From assembly GCF_014844075.1 (NCBI RefSeq), contig NZ_CP062165.1:2356001-2420000 (forward strand): 64,000 bases of DNA, in the 5' to 3' direction. The position numbers and the translations under genes are program-made. This document shows positions 53,449 to 61,803 of the stretch, one piece after another. The notes beneath the pieces were generated by a model. It saw nothing but the letters and a program-made list of their open reading frames with translations. It made no database searches and was not told the origin of the DNA. Each line of letters opens with the position of its first letter. Within the stretch, counting starts at the first letter, position 1. The stretch is from Paenibacillus sp. JNUCC-31. Lineage in GTDB: Bacteria > Bacillota > Bacilli > Paenibacillales > Paenibacillaceae.

Positions 53449-54228
53449 ATGCGTATTGATCTTCATACACACGGCAAATTATCCAAAAACTCTGATTTCT
53501 CAGTCGATTACTTCACTGAAATGGTCAAAGAGGCCAAAGCCAGTGGGCTCGAAGCCCTCGCGCTAACCGAACATTTTAACACCCGCAACTTCTACGAGGT
53601 CTACGAGACACTGGATCGTCTCTATCCTTATAAAGGAGACTACTACGATGCAGACGGGCTGCGCATTTTCCCCGGTATGGAAGTAGACATTCAGGAGACA
53701 GGGCATATTTTGCTGGTGGGTCAAAAAGAACACATCCTTGCCGTCCGCAGCGGCCTGGATCAATATACGGCCAAAGGTTCATTCATTCCCTTTGCCGAAC
53801 TGCTGGACTTGGTCGAAGCCTGGCCTCTGCTCAAAATTGGCGCACATCCTTTCCGCGAGTCCACCCCGCTGTACCAGCTGGATCGTGATTTGTTGGCACG
53901 TCTGGACGCTTTTGATCTGAACGCCAAGGATATGTACCAATACGGCATCGAGGCGTGCCGCGGCCAGGTTGAACCATTCGCCCACTCCCTTGGTAAACCG
54001 ATCACTGCCGGAAGTGATACCCATCAGTGTCTGCAATACGGCAGTGTAGTCAATGTGTTGGATCATCCATGCACATCGGTTGCCGAGCTCAAAGAGCAAA
54101 TTCTCACTGGCTCATACACGATTGAAATCTCCAACGATCTTCCTCTCCGTGTCAAAGCCTCCGTTATGCTCAAAAAAGTAATGAAACGTCTGGCCAAGCT
54201 GGAGAACGCCCGTTTACAGAGCGTTTAG
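53449..54228 (+). CDS. PHP-domain metal-dependent phosphoesterase
   Basis: The 259-residue protein starts MRIDLHTHGKLSKNSDFSVDYFTEMVKEAKASGLEALALTEHFN and carries the PHP metal ligands DLHTH, LTEHFN, GMEVDIQETGHILLVG, IGAHPFRE and AGSDTHQ. It should hydrolyse a phosphate ester, perhaps the imported substrate's derivative. AAAAGGAG precedes the ATG at 53449. It is the last gene of the ECF operon and is followed by a hairpin at 54257-54290. Confidence 0.9.
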   Translation: MRIDLHTHGKLSKNSDFSVDYFTEMVKEAKASGLEALALTEHFNTRNFYEVYETLDRLYPYKGDYYDADGLRIFPGMEVDIQETGHILLVGQKEHILAVRSGLDQYTAKGSFIPFAELLDLVEAWPLLKIGAHPFRESTPLYQLDRDLLARLDAFDLNAKDMYQYGIEACRGQVEPFAHSLGKPITAGSDTHQCLQYGSVVNVLDHPCTSVAELKEQILTGSYTIEISNDLPLRVKASVMLKKVMKRLAKLENARLQSV

Positions 54229-54256
54229 AGGAGACTATAACTTCTATGAATTCAAA

Positions 54257-54290
54257 ATGAGCCCAAAGGACATACATCCTCCAGGCTCAT
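54257..54290. terminator. Hairpin terminator after the PHP gene
   Basis: ATGAGCC pairs with GGCTCAT, with an inner AGGA/TCCT pairing, followed on the plus strand by a T-rich GGTTCACTTTT. It also faces the convergent VOC gene ending at 54320. Confidence 0.55.
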
Positions 54291-54319
54291 GACGGGTTCA
54301 CTTTTACACTTTTGCCTAA

Positions 54320-54763
54320 TTAAAAATCATGCACTGTCACACAGAGCTGAATCACGATTCCGAACGGATCACGGACAATTCCATACCCTGGACTAAATTC
54401 GTTTGGCTCATAGGGCACCAGCACCGTAACCTCATCATGCTGTACCAGCGAATGATACAGCTCTGTCATCGTGCTTTTATCTTTCGATTGAATGCATAAT
54501 GACGTGCTGTTTCCCAGCTGCCAAGGCCGCCCCGTATCCATTTCCTCCTCAGCAATCATCAATTTGTTTACCCCGATCTCCAGCACCGAATGTGTAATAT
54601 ATTCATCCTGGCCTTCAGGATACTCAAACCCCGGATTCATTTCCTTCATCTCTTTATAATTTTTCTTGAATAACACGTTAGCACCCAGATACTTCTCATA
54701 AAATGCAATGGCTGCCGCGGCGTCTCCATTCATCGACAGAAACGGGATCACTTCAACATTCAT
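54320..54763 (-). CDS. VOC-superfamily (PhnB/glyoxalase-like) protein
   Basis: The 147-residue protein (MNVEVIPFLSMNGDAAAAIAFYEKYLGANVLFKKNYKEMKEMNPGFEYPEGQDEYITHSVLEIGVNKLMIAEEE...VLVPYEPNEFSPGYGIVRDPFGIVIQLCV) has the paired beta-alpha-beta-beta-beta units of the PhnB-like VOC family. Substrate unknown. It is divergent from the WYL regulator at 54850; both promoters share the region with the operator at 54817-54835. Confidence 0.88.
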   Translation of the reverse strand: MNVEVIPFLSMNGDAAAAIAFYEKYLGANVLFKKNYKEMKEMNPGFEYPEGQDEYITHSVLEIGVNKLMIAEEEMDTGRPWQLGNSTSLCIQSKDKSTMTELYHSLVQHDEVTVLVPYEPNEFSPGYGIVRDPFGIVIQLCVTVHDF

Positions 54764-54780
54764 CTGTATTGCCTCCTTCG

Positions 54781-54835
54781 TTGGATTGGATTACACTGTT
54801 TACTATAACGAATAAAGGTGCCAATCCATGGCACC
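54781..54835 (+). promoter_or_regulatory. Promoter and GGTGCC-N7-GGCACC operator before the WYL regulator
   Basis: TTGGAT (54781-54786), 17 bases, then TATAAC (54804-54809) forms a sigma-A promoter toward the WYL gene. At the expected start lies GGTGCC-AATCCAT-GGCACC (54817-54835), a perfect 6+7+6 inverted repeat. A near copy occurs at 58177-58197. The site probably mediates autoregulation and control of the divergent VOC gene. Confidence 0.6.
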
Positions 54836-54849
54836 ATTGAGAGGTTTTT

Positions 54850-55845
54850 ATGAAAAAATCAGAACGTATGAACCAGATGCTTCGCTTTATCAATCAAAAA
54901 CAGCACTTCACCCTGCAAGATCTCATGCAGGAATTTCAGATATCCAAGAGAACCGCATTAAGAGACATCGCGTCATTGGAGGAAATGGGTGCTCCCATTT
55001 ATGCCGAGTACGGACGTTATGGGGGATATCGTTTGCTTCAGCAGATGCAGCTGCCACCCATTTCGTTTAATACGAGTGAGCTTCATGCTCTCTACTTTGC
55101 GATGCAGGCATTGCGCAGCTTTACCAACCTACCCTTTCAGATCTCTTTTCGATCCATTCACGAGAAGTTTCTAGGTGCCCTATCCGCAAACCAGAGACAG
55201 GATATTGAAGAAATCCAGCATCGGGTTTCCTTTCGACACACCGAGCAAATCCGGGATAGTGAGCATCTGGAGTTTCTATTGATGGCCGCTGTTCAGAATG
55301 TAGTAATACAGATCACGTATCCGCATAATCGCAGCAGGAACAGCAACCCACATAACAGCTCCAATCCCGACAAACCCAATCCCAGCATACGCACCATTCA
55401 GCCCATAGCCCTCTATGCCATGAAAGGCTACTGGTATTGCCAGGCGTATGATCTCGATAAACAGGCGTACCGTGTGTTCCGATGTGACCGAATTACCTCA
55501 TCCGAGGCGACAGATCTCGAACCTATACCACATATTAATGAACTCAATCTACAGGATGCCCGCTCGTTATGGAAACCATCAGAGAACGCCATCCCATTCA
55601 AATGTCTGATCAATGAAGACGGGGTTGAGCTGTTCCAGCAAGAACAGTTTCCGTCCATGCAGCTCATCAACGAATCAGAAAGCGAACCCGGACAGACCAT
55701 TCTTGTAGGCTGTTATGAACCCCCTGAGCTTGAGTTCATCATTCGCTATCTCGCCAGTTTTGGCAAGTCCATCCGGATCATAGAACCCGACACATTAAAG
55801 GAATCCTTAAGACAGCACTATCAGGATTTACTTGCTCATGTTTAA
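54850..55845 (+). CDS. YafY-type WYL-domain transcriptional regulator
   Basis: The 331-residue protein has an HTH_11 winged helix (MKKSERMNQMLRFINQKQHFTLQDLMQEFQISKRTALRDIASLEEMGAPIYAEYGRYGGYRLL), a WYL domain (about 135-225, AAVQNVVIQITYPHNRSRNSN...IQPIALYAMKGYWYCQAYDLDKQAYRVFRCDRI) and a WCX-like C-terminus. An Asn/Ser/Pro-rich insert splits the WYL strand near 158-180. It is preceded by the operator at 54817-54835 and ends seven bases from the convergent MFS gene. Confidence 0.9.
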   Translation: MKKSERMNQMLRFINQKQHFTLQDLMQEFQISKRTALRDIASLEEMGAPIYAEYGRYGGYRLLQQMQLPPISFNTSELHALYFAMQALRSFTNLPFQISFRSIHEKFLGALSANQRQDIEEIQHRVSFRHTEQIRDSEHLEFLLMAAVQNVVIQITYPHNRSRNSNPHNSSNPDKPNPSIRTIQPIALYAMKGYWYCQAYDLDKQAYRVFRCDRITSSEATDLEPIPHINELNLQDARSLWKPSENAIPFKCLINEDGVELFQQEQFPSMQLINESESEPGQTILVGCYEPPELEFIIRYLASFGKSIRIIEPDTLKESLRQHYQDLLAHV

Positions 55846-55852
55846 AAATCGC

Positions 55853-57022
55853 TTAGCTCGCTGGAGAACTTTTTTTATTGCCTATCGCCAACTGAACAAT
55901 GATTTGCAGCACAATGATTATAGCCAGACCATAGAACGCTTGAATGAAGCTGCCCGTGGCATCATGTAGCCAACCGATCGTCAGCGGACCAAGGGCCCCC
56001 AGAATATAGCCGCCGGATTGAGTCATCGCTGACCATGCACTGGCTTCCTGAGCATTATTCGTCTCATCAATGGGCAGCATCAATGCGATCGGAAACAGTC
56101 CCCCGGCACCAATGCCGAGTGGGATCGCGGCCAGCCAAGGACTGACGGACAGGTTCAGCATTAAAACTCCTATCAACTCCATTAACGCACATCCTACAAG
56201 CCAGAGTACACGTCTTTGATAACGGTGTACGAGCATTGGAATGAATAACGTAGACGGTAATGAAATCAACGTAAATAACGTTTGGATGCTTCCCGCAATC
56301 TCTTTCGTATATCCCTGGCTTTGGATCGCGGGTGCAAGCCATGCAGTCAATGAATAGAAGATCGCTGCCATCAGTCCGAAGAACAATGTCAGCACCCATG
56401 CTCGACTATTTTTCACGGGAAGAGCCTCAACGTTCAAGGCAGAAATCTGCCCGGATTGTCGTACCTTTCGTGCTGACAAGGCTAATTTCATCCAGATCGG
56501 CAAAGCAATGAAGGCGAGCAATGCCCATACCGCCAACGATCCCCTCCAGGAACCTCCCAGGATCTTTTGAATGGGAACGGATAACCCAACACTTATGCTA
56601 GCTCCGACGACCATTGCTGTAGAGTAGACACCCACCATGGCTGCCACTCGTGTTGGGAAGTACTGCTTGATAAAACTCGACAACAGCGGACCAGCTAATG
56701 CAATCCCTACACCGGATAGAAAAGAAGTAAACATCATCAGAGGCGTTGCACCCACGAACAACCGCAATGCCGTACCTATTCCAATGAGCATTAAAGCCAA
56801 AACAATTGCGCCCTCATTCCCCCATCTTCTGCTTAACTTTACGGAAAATGGAGCGAATATACCCATACATAATACGGGAAGCGTGGTTAACAGACTGGCG
56901 GTTATTCCGCTAATGCCAAGATCACCCTGTATAGTACTCATCAGAGGGGAAATGGATGTTATCGGCGGTCGCAAATTCAAGGAAGCCAGAATAAGCGCCA
57001 GGACGATATAAAACAGTTTCAC
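55853..57022 (-). CDS. MFS transporter, CynX/NimT family
   Basis: The 389-residue protein has 12 helices and the CynX/NimT signature LNLRPPITSISPLMSTIQGDLGISGITASLLTTLPVLCMGIFAPFSVKLSRRWGNEGAIVLALMLIGIGTALRLF. The family exports or imports small anions such as cyanate or nitroimidazole-type compounds. GTG at 57022 lies five bases after GAGGTGAT and is preferred to a GTG at 57031 that falls within that ribosome site. It is divergent from the LysR gene at 57183, its probable regulator. Confidence 0.88.
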   Translation of the reverse strand: MKLFYIVLALILASLNLRPPITSISPLMSTIQGDLGISGITASLLTTLPVLCMGIFAPFSVKLSRRWGNEGAIVLALMLIGIGTALRLFVGATPLMMFTSFLSGVGIALAGPLLSSFIKQYFPTRVAAMVGVYSTAMVVGASISVGLSVPIQKILGGSWRGSLAVWALLAFIALPIWMKLALSARKVRQSGQISALNVEALPVKNSRAWVLTLFFGLMAAIFYSLTAWLAPAIQSQGYTKEIAGSIQTLFTLISLPSTLFIPMLVHRYQRRVLWLVGCALMELIGVLMLNLSVSPWLAAIPLGIGAGGLFPIALMLPIDETNNAQEASAWSAMTQSGGYILGALGPLTIGWLHDATGSFIQAFYGLAIIIVLQIIVQLAIGNKKSSPAS

Positions 57023-57131
57023 TCGGATCACCTCATGTACTCTTATATGGTTGCATTCACTAATGATCCAGGTTGTAGATCTTTTTGTGGTGCAAGATTA
57101 GTATAGAGGCATCCGAATGATTGAACAATAC

Positions 57132-57144
57132 AATAGTTTCTATT
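57132..57144. promoter_or_regulatory. LysR-type binding box candidate
   Basis: AATAG-TTT-CTATT is a perfect short inverted repeat 39 bases before the LysR gene, in the 160-base divergent region. It has the T-N11-A-like geometry of LysR recognition sites. Binding is inferred. Confidence 0.4.
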
Positions 57145-57182
57145 AAAATGATTATAAAAACCAATGATTTGAGGAGATACAG

Positions 57183-58064
57183 ATGGAAATCCGTCAAATG
57201 GAGAACTTTATCGTCGTTTGTGAAGAACTCCATTTCACACGTGCAGCAGACAAAATTGGCATTTCTCAACCTACCTTGAGCCAACAGATTCGAGCGTTGG
57301 AGGATGAGCTAGGCGTTCCCCTGTTCGACAGAGTGGGCAAAAAAATTGTGATGACCCAAGCGGGAGCGCTGTTCCTGGAGCATTGTGTACAAATGGTTCG
57401 TCATTTGCAAAACACCCAGGATGCGATAGCTGAATTCCGCAATGACCAGCGAGGCAAGCTGGTGATTGGTCTCCTTCCGTCCGATCTGGACTACCGTATC
57501 ACTCCATTGCTCGTACATTTCCATGCCCGATTTCCCAAGGTGAAATTGAAGGTTGTCTCTTCGATTTATGTAATAAATCAAGTCCTGGATAACGAAGTAG
57601 ACATCGGAATCGAGCTTACTTCTGCTCCTGATGACCGTCTTGTCCGCATTCCTTTGTGCAGTGAAGAATATGTACTCGTCGTTTCCGAGAACCACGCTTG
57701 GGCCGACCGAAAGGAGATTGGAATCAAAGAACTGCGGGATATTCAGACAGTGATGTTCCCTGAAGGGTTCACAGGCAGGGAGCTCGTTGATGGCTATTGC
57801 CGCAAATATGGCTTCACCCTGAATACAATCATGGAGACAAGCTCCGCAACCTCCATCATTAGCCTCGTCAAAGCTAACGTTGGCGGAACCGTGCTGCCAT
57901 ATCCACTGATTAAAGCAATGGATGAACCAACACTGCGCTGTATTCGTATCACGGACGATGCTCCTTACCGTCACTTTGAAGTCATTCATCGGTCCGATCG
58001 TTACCTGACCCAATCTGCCAAAGCATTTATTGAGAAAACCATTGAGTATTTTAATCAAGGATGA
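57183..58064 (+). CDS. LysR-family regulator
   Basis: The 293-residue protein has an N-terminal LysR HTH (MEIRQMENFIVVCEELHFTRAADKIGISQPTLSQQIRALEDELGVPLFDRVGKKIVMTQAGALFLEHC) and a periplasmic-binding-type effector domain (KLVIGLLPSDLDYRITPLLVHFHARFPKVKLKVVSSIYVINQVLDNEVDIGIELTS). It looks like CynR/CysL-type members and likely activates the divergent CynX-like transporter. GAGGAG precedes the ATG. Confidence 0.92.
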   Translation: MEIRQMENFIVVCEELHFTRAADKIGISQPTLSQQIRALEDELGVPLFDRVGKKIVMTQAGALFLEHCVQMVRHLQNTQDAIAEFRNDQRGKLVIGLLPSDLDYRITPLLVHFHARFPKVKLKVVSSIYVINQVLDNEVDIGIELTSAPDDRLVRIPLCSEEYVLVVSENHAWADRKEIGIKELRDIQTVMFPEGFTGRELVDGYCRKYGFTLNTIMETSSATSIISLVKANVGGTVLPYPLIKAMDEPTLRCIRITDDAPYRHFEVIHRSDRYLTQSAKAFIEKTIEYFNQG

Positions 58065-58176
58065 GTTCAGAGGGAGAGTGACTTGAATGCAAATAAAAGA
58101 AGTGGGTTCAAGCTCGAAACATCACTTTGCTTTTTAGTGTTTCAGTTTTCGTTATACTGTTCAGTACAACAATAAA

Positions 58177-58197
58177 GGGTACCAATTTATGGCACCC
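58177..58197. promoter_or_regulatory. Second GGTGCC-type operator copy without an obvious target gene
   Basis: GGGTACC-AATTTAT-GGCACCC is an inverted repeat with one mismatch that closely copies 54817-54835, including the flanking AATAAAGG and the shared CCAAT and ATGGCACC. A TATACT box lies upstream at about 58153-58158. The 292 bases from 58065 to 58356 contain only short frames (for example a 20-codon ATG frame over the repeat) that I cannot support as genes. Confidence 0.5.
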
Positions 58198-58356
58198 TTA
58201 AAAAGATCTCTTCATTGGAAGAGCTATGTTTCCGTACAGGCTGTTCTATGAGAATTGACATGGAATGTACTAATGCTCATTCATACACATTTCCCAATCT
58301 TATATTCAACTTCTTCCACATTCTGAACTTATATCCCGAATTAAGCAGGTATAGAA

Positions 58357-59196
58357 TTAGAAAACGGAACCATGCTGTTCAAGCAACTCCTCTTTCCATT
58401 CTTCATGTTCCAAAACCTCTAATGCATTAAAATCACGACCAGCAAGAAAATCAGGACGTGTTAATTCAATCTGAGGCAAATTATTCACCGCGTTATACGT
58501 CATAATTAACAGTTTGCGATCAAATGGAGAAATATTAGGCGCTGATGCATGAGCCACTAATGGGTTAAAAATCAGTACAGAGCCCGCTGGCCCCTTAGGT
58601 GCAACAATATCGTAAGCATTGACCAGTTTGCGTAGTAAGGGCTTATCCAGTGTGTACTTTAAATCAACACTCAAATGATTCTGCCAAGCTTCACCTGACT
58701 CAGCTTCAGAACCACTGATCACCGTGTCCATATTCTCCAATCTGTGGGAGCCTGGAATGATAGCCAGCGGACCATTGAACTCCGTCACTTCATCCAGATA
58801 AATGCTTACATTAATTAATTCTGGCGTAGCAATCCCGTCCTCCTTTTCCCAATATACGTAATCCTGATGCCAGTTCCACATTTCACCTGCCAAGCCCGCT
58901 TTTACATTAATTTTGTATTGATGTAGATATACTTCGTTATTTAGGAGCTGCATCACCGGATTTAATAGCCTGGAGTAGGATTTGAGTTGATCAAAGGTCT
59001 TGTTCGTGAAGTGAGGGGCATAAATAGAGCGAATCGTTCGATTATCTTTCTCAAAGACTCTCCTTGGGGAATCCTCGGCAAATACAGCTGGAATTTCTGC
59101 ATTCAACTTATTTAATATATTTTTCGGAATTGCTGACTCCATAAACAAATACCCCTGCTGGTTATAGCTCTCAACTTGCTCGGCTGTTAGTAACAT
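58357..59196 (-). CDS. PhyH/EctD-type Fe(II)/2-oxoglutarate dioxygenase
   Basis: The 279-residue protein has the 2-His-1-carboxylate iron site as His110 and Asp112 (NWHQDYVYW) and His216 (NPLVAHASAPN), with Arg227 (PFDRKLL) placed for 2-oxoglutarate. LDEVTEFNGPLAIIPGSHRLE and VAPKGPAGSVLIF are typical of ectoine/amino-acid hydroxylases of the PhyH family. ATG at 59196 follows GGGAGGG by seven bases. It is the last gene of the minus-strand biosynthetic run and may hydroxylate the beta-amino acid made by the aminomutase, or the final dipeptide. Substrate not known. Confidence 0.85.
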   Translation of the reverse strand: MLLTAEQVESYNQQGYLFMESAIPKNILNKLNAEIPAVFAEDSPRRVFEKDNRTIRSIYAPHFTNKTFDQLKSYSRLLNPVMQLLNNEVYLHQYKINVKAGLAGEMWNWHQDYVYWEKEDGIATPELINVSIYLDEVTEFNGPLAIIPGSHRLENMDTVISGSEAESGEAWQNHLSVDLKYTLDKPLLRKLVNAYDIVAPKGPAGSVLIFNPLVAHASAPNISPFDRKLLIMTYNAVNNLPQIELTRPDFLAGRDFNALEVLEHEEWKEELLEQHGSVF

Positions 59197-59257
59197 ATCG
59201 AACCCTCCCACAATGATATTGCTTTCGCCCACTATCCGTTACGTTCAATGATTAACT

Positions 59258-59288
59258 ACCGCCCAAACCCTAGATGGGTTTGAGCGGT
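59258..59288 (-). other. Strong intercistronic hairpin between aminomutase and dioxygenase genes
   Basis: ACCGC-C-CAAACCC pairs with GGGTTTG-A-GCGGT around TAGAT, a 12-bp stem with one mismatch. No T-run follows on the minus strand, so partial attenuation or mRNA protection between the two cotranscribed genes is more likely than full termination. Confidence 0.55.
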
Positions 59289-59301
59289 GTTCAAATACTC
59301 A

Positions 59302-60414
59302 TTATGTTTTGGAACTAACTGCGCCCTGCGGTCGAAGATATGGAATGAACGTCTCTTTTCCTTCATAGCTTAACAGCGTTAATCCTTTTTCTGAGTATTC
59401 GACAATGGTATCGAGCGAAATCGGGATTTTACCATTGATGGTTGTCACGACATACGTTGGGACTGCAAATCCGGTTGTATGCCCAACAAGTCCACGCAAT
59501 ATTTCTATCCCTTTTTCCAGCGGAGTCATAAAGTGAGAAACACCCGTCACATTATCGCAATGATAGAGATAATAAGGCCTTACACGAATCTTCAACAAGC
59601 CATGGAGCAAAGCTTTCATCGTTTCCAGATCATCATTAATACCTTTAAGCAGAACGGACTGATTTTGTACTGGAACACCATGCTTCAATAACAAATTACA
59701 GGCTTTTGCTGATTCCTCCGTTATTTCTTTTGGATGGTTAAAGTGGGTATTCAGCCAAACTGGATGATATTTCTCCAGCATTTCGCAAAACTCTTTCGTA
59801 ATGCGCTGAGGAAGGAGAACGGGATACCTTGTCCCAATTCTAATAATTTCAACGTGTGGAATACTTCTGAGGTGTGAAATGATATGCTCAAGCCTGTCAT
59901 CGGAATAGGTCAGAGGATCTCCTCCGGTTAACAGTACGTCGCGAATTTCCGGATGTTCTGCAATGTATTTGAAATCCTCTTCAAAGGATTCCGCTTCCTG
60001 CTTCTCAAAATAAGTCCCGTTTACATCCGTCGTATGATACTTGCGTGTGCAATGTCTGCAATATACGGAGCATTGCTCGGTAACTAGCATGACAATTCGG
60101 TCCGCATATTTATGAACAATACGGTTTGTTTTGCGATACTTCATATCACCCACGGGATCAACGTCGGAATACATATTAGGCATCAACTCGTCAACCGTTG
60201 GCAGAGCTTGTAAGCGAATTGGGCAATTGGAATCTGTAGGGTCCATCAACGAAGCGTAATACGGAGTGACGGCCCAACGGTACAGTCCCTCACTTTTTTT
60301 GATCGCTCTTTCTTCTTCAGGACTTAATTGGATAATTTCTTTTAGCGCCTCAACCGTTTGAATCCGATTGCGAAATTGTGCCTTCCAGTTATTCCAATCC
60401 CAATCTCCACGCAT
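59302..60414 (-). CDS. KamA-family radical SAM 2,3-aminomutase
   Basis: The 370-residue enzyme has the radical-SAM cluster motif CSVYCRHC (Cys115, Cys119, Cys122), TGGDPL (163-168) for SAM, and a PLP lysine at Lys329 (TTINGKIPI), as in lysine 2,3-aminomutase. Of the two aspartates that hold the lysine side chain in the clostridial enzyme (Asp293, Asp330), the first aligns with Asp287 (YLYHCDNVTG) and the second with Thr324 (PTYVVTT), so a different amino acid may be used. It is shorter than the clostridial enzyme (about 416). GAGGAGG precedes the ATG. Product: a beta-amino acid for the neighbouring ligase. Confidence 0.88.
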   Translation of the reverse strand: MRGDWDWNNWKAQFRNRIQTVEALKEIIQLSPEEERAIKKSEGLYRWAVTPYYASLMDPTDSNCPIRLQALPTVDELMPNMYSDVDPVGDMKYRKTNRIVHKYADRIVMLVTEQCSVYCRHCTRKYHTTDVNGTYFEKQEAESFEEDFKYIAEHPEIRDVLLTGGDPLTYSDDRLEHIISHLRSIPHVEIIRIGTRYPVLLPQRITKEFCEMLEKYHPVWLNTHFNHPKEITEESAKACNLLLKHGVPVQNQSVLLKGINDDLETMKALLHGLLKIRVRPYYLYHCDNVTGVSHFMTPLEKGIEILRGLVGHTTGFAVPTYVVTTINGKIPISLDTIVEYSEKGLTLLSYEGKETFIPYLRPQGAVSSKT

Positions 60415-60510
60415 ACTAATTCCTCCTCAGAGCATGTATTTAGTTAATTTTCAAAATCGAAAGATCGTGGTACTCTCCTGCCTCTGACCCGCTTGCAAAT
60501 GATTCAGCAA

Positions 60511-61782
60511 TCACCCCCCATGTGAAGTAACATCCGGACCTGCAGGCTGTGTAATGGTTCGTACCGATGAAAAGACGATAAAAATAGATGAACCCATCAG
60601 TCCAATCGCCCCCACAATCAAGGTTGGCGTAGTACCAATAATCCCTCCAAGCCAACCTCCAAGCACCGCGCCAATCGGAACTACGCCCATGCCAAACATC
60701 CGCATGCAGGCATTCATTCTTCCCTGTAAATTTTGCGGGGTGATGCCCTGTCTCAAACTGCGCTGATTGATGTTATACACAATGACCATTGCAGCATCAA
60801 TCATGTACATCACCATGATGAGGATGACGGCTGGTAAGGTAGGCAATAATGTAGCTACAGGAATAACCAGTGAAACAAGACCTGCAAGAAACAACGAAGT
60901 CACCATGGTTTTACCAATACCCAGTTTTTTCACCATGGGACCTGCAACAAAAGCTCCGAGCAAGGCACCTACACCGGACATCGAAAAGATCAAGCCAATA
61001 TAGACGGGGGCCAGTGCCAAGGTCCGTGAAATATACAAAATAAAAATAGGTTCTATTACATAGGTAAACAGATTAAAAATGACTGTTCCGATCAAAATAG
61101 CGCGCAGGATATTATTATGAAAAACAAATTTTGCTCCTTCGCGAATTTCGGCTCCCATGTTCTGTTTGGTCCCCTCTGGTACCTCGACTGCATCCTCCTG
61201 CTTTTTAATACGAGCAAGATATACGGCTGATACCAGATAGGTGCCGATATTAAATAGGATAGAGAAGGGAGCTGAGAATATCTGAATCAGTGCCCCGCCT
61301 ATGCTTTGCCCTACAACTGTGGCACTAGAACTGCTAAACTCCAGTTTGCTGTTCCCCTCTACCAACTCATCTTTCTTGACAACCGTAGGCAGATACGAAA
61401 CGTGAGCAATCTCAAAAATAACCGTATTTATACCGACAATTGCTGCGATGATATAAAGCAAGGGCATCGTTAATATGTCCATGAAGATGCCAACAGGAAT
61501 AGCAATGAGTGCAACAGCACGAACAATGTCAGCTGCGATCATCATCGGACGTTTAGGCTTGCGGTCCACCCACACACCAACAAACAAGCTGATTAGCAAA
61601 AAAGGTAAAAATTCAACTGCAGTCAAAAATCCCATTTCAAGCGGTGATGCATGCATGGTTAGTGCTGCAATCAGGGGAATGGCCACAGTCGTAATCTGAA
61701 CGCCAAATGACGAAACCGTGTGTCCCAACCAGAAATTCCTAAAATCATTCTGCTTCAATAAACCCAACGAAATTTTACTCAT
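60511..61782 (-). CDS. MFS exporter (DHA3/EntS-like)
   Basis: The 423-residue protein has 12 helices and the DHA3 N-terminus MSKISLGLLKQNDFRNFWLGHTVSSFGVQITTVAIPLIAALTMHASPLEMGFLTAVEFLPFLLISLFVGVWVDRKPKRPMMIAADIVRAVAL, as in enterobactin/macrolide exporters. It is set between the ATP-grasp ligase and the aminomutase genes, so it is probably the self-resistance and export pump for the cluster product. GTAGGAGG precedes the ATG. Confidence 0.9.
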   Translation of the reverse strand: MSKISLGLLKQNDFRNFWLGHTVSSFGVQITTVAIPLIAALTMHASPLEMGFLTAVEFLPFLLISLFVGVWVDRKPKRPMMIAADIVRAVALIAIPVGIFMDILTMPLLYIIAAIVGINTVIFEIAHVSYLPTVVKKDELVEGNSKLEFSSSSATVVGQSIGGALIQIFSAPFSILFNIGTYLVSAVYLARIKKQEDAVEVPEGTKQNMGAEIREGAKFVFHNNILRAILIGTVIFNLFTYVIEPIFILYISRTLALAPVYIGLIFSMSGVGALLGAFVAGPMVKKLGIGKTMVTSLFLAGLVSLVIPVATLLPTLPAVILIMVMYMIDAAMVIVYNINQRSLRQGITPQNLQGRMNACMRMFGMGVVPIGAVLGGWLGGIIGTTPTLIVGAIGLMGSSIFIVFSSVRTITQPAGPDVTSHGG

Positions 61783-61803
61783 GAAGTCCTCCTACTAGCT
61801 TAA

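Noticed and set aside
58215..58430. 71-codon plus-strand frame after the second GGTGCC-type operator
   Set aside because: Weak start, odd composition, and it overlaps the 3' end of the dioxygenase gene on the other strand.
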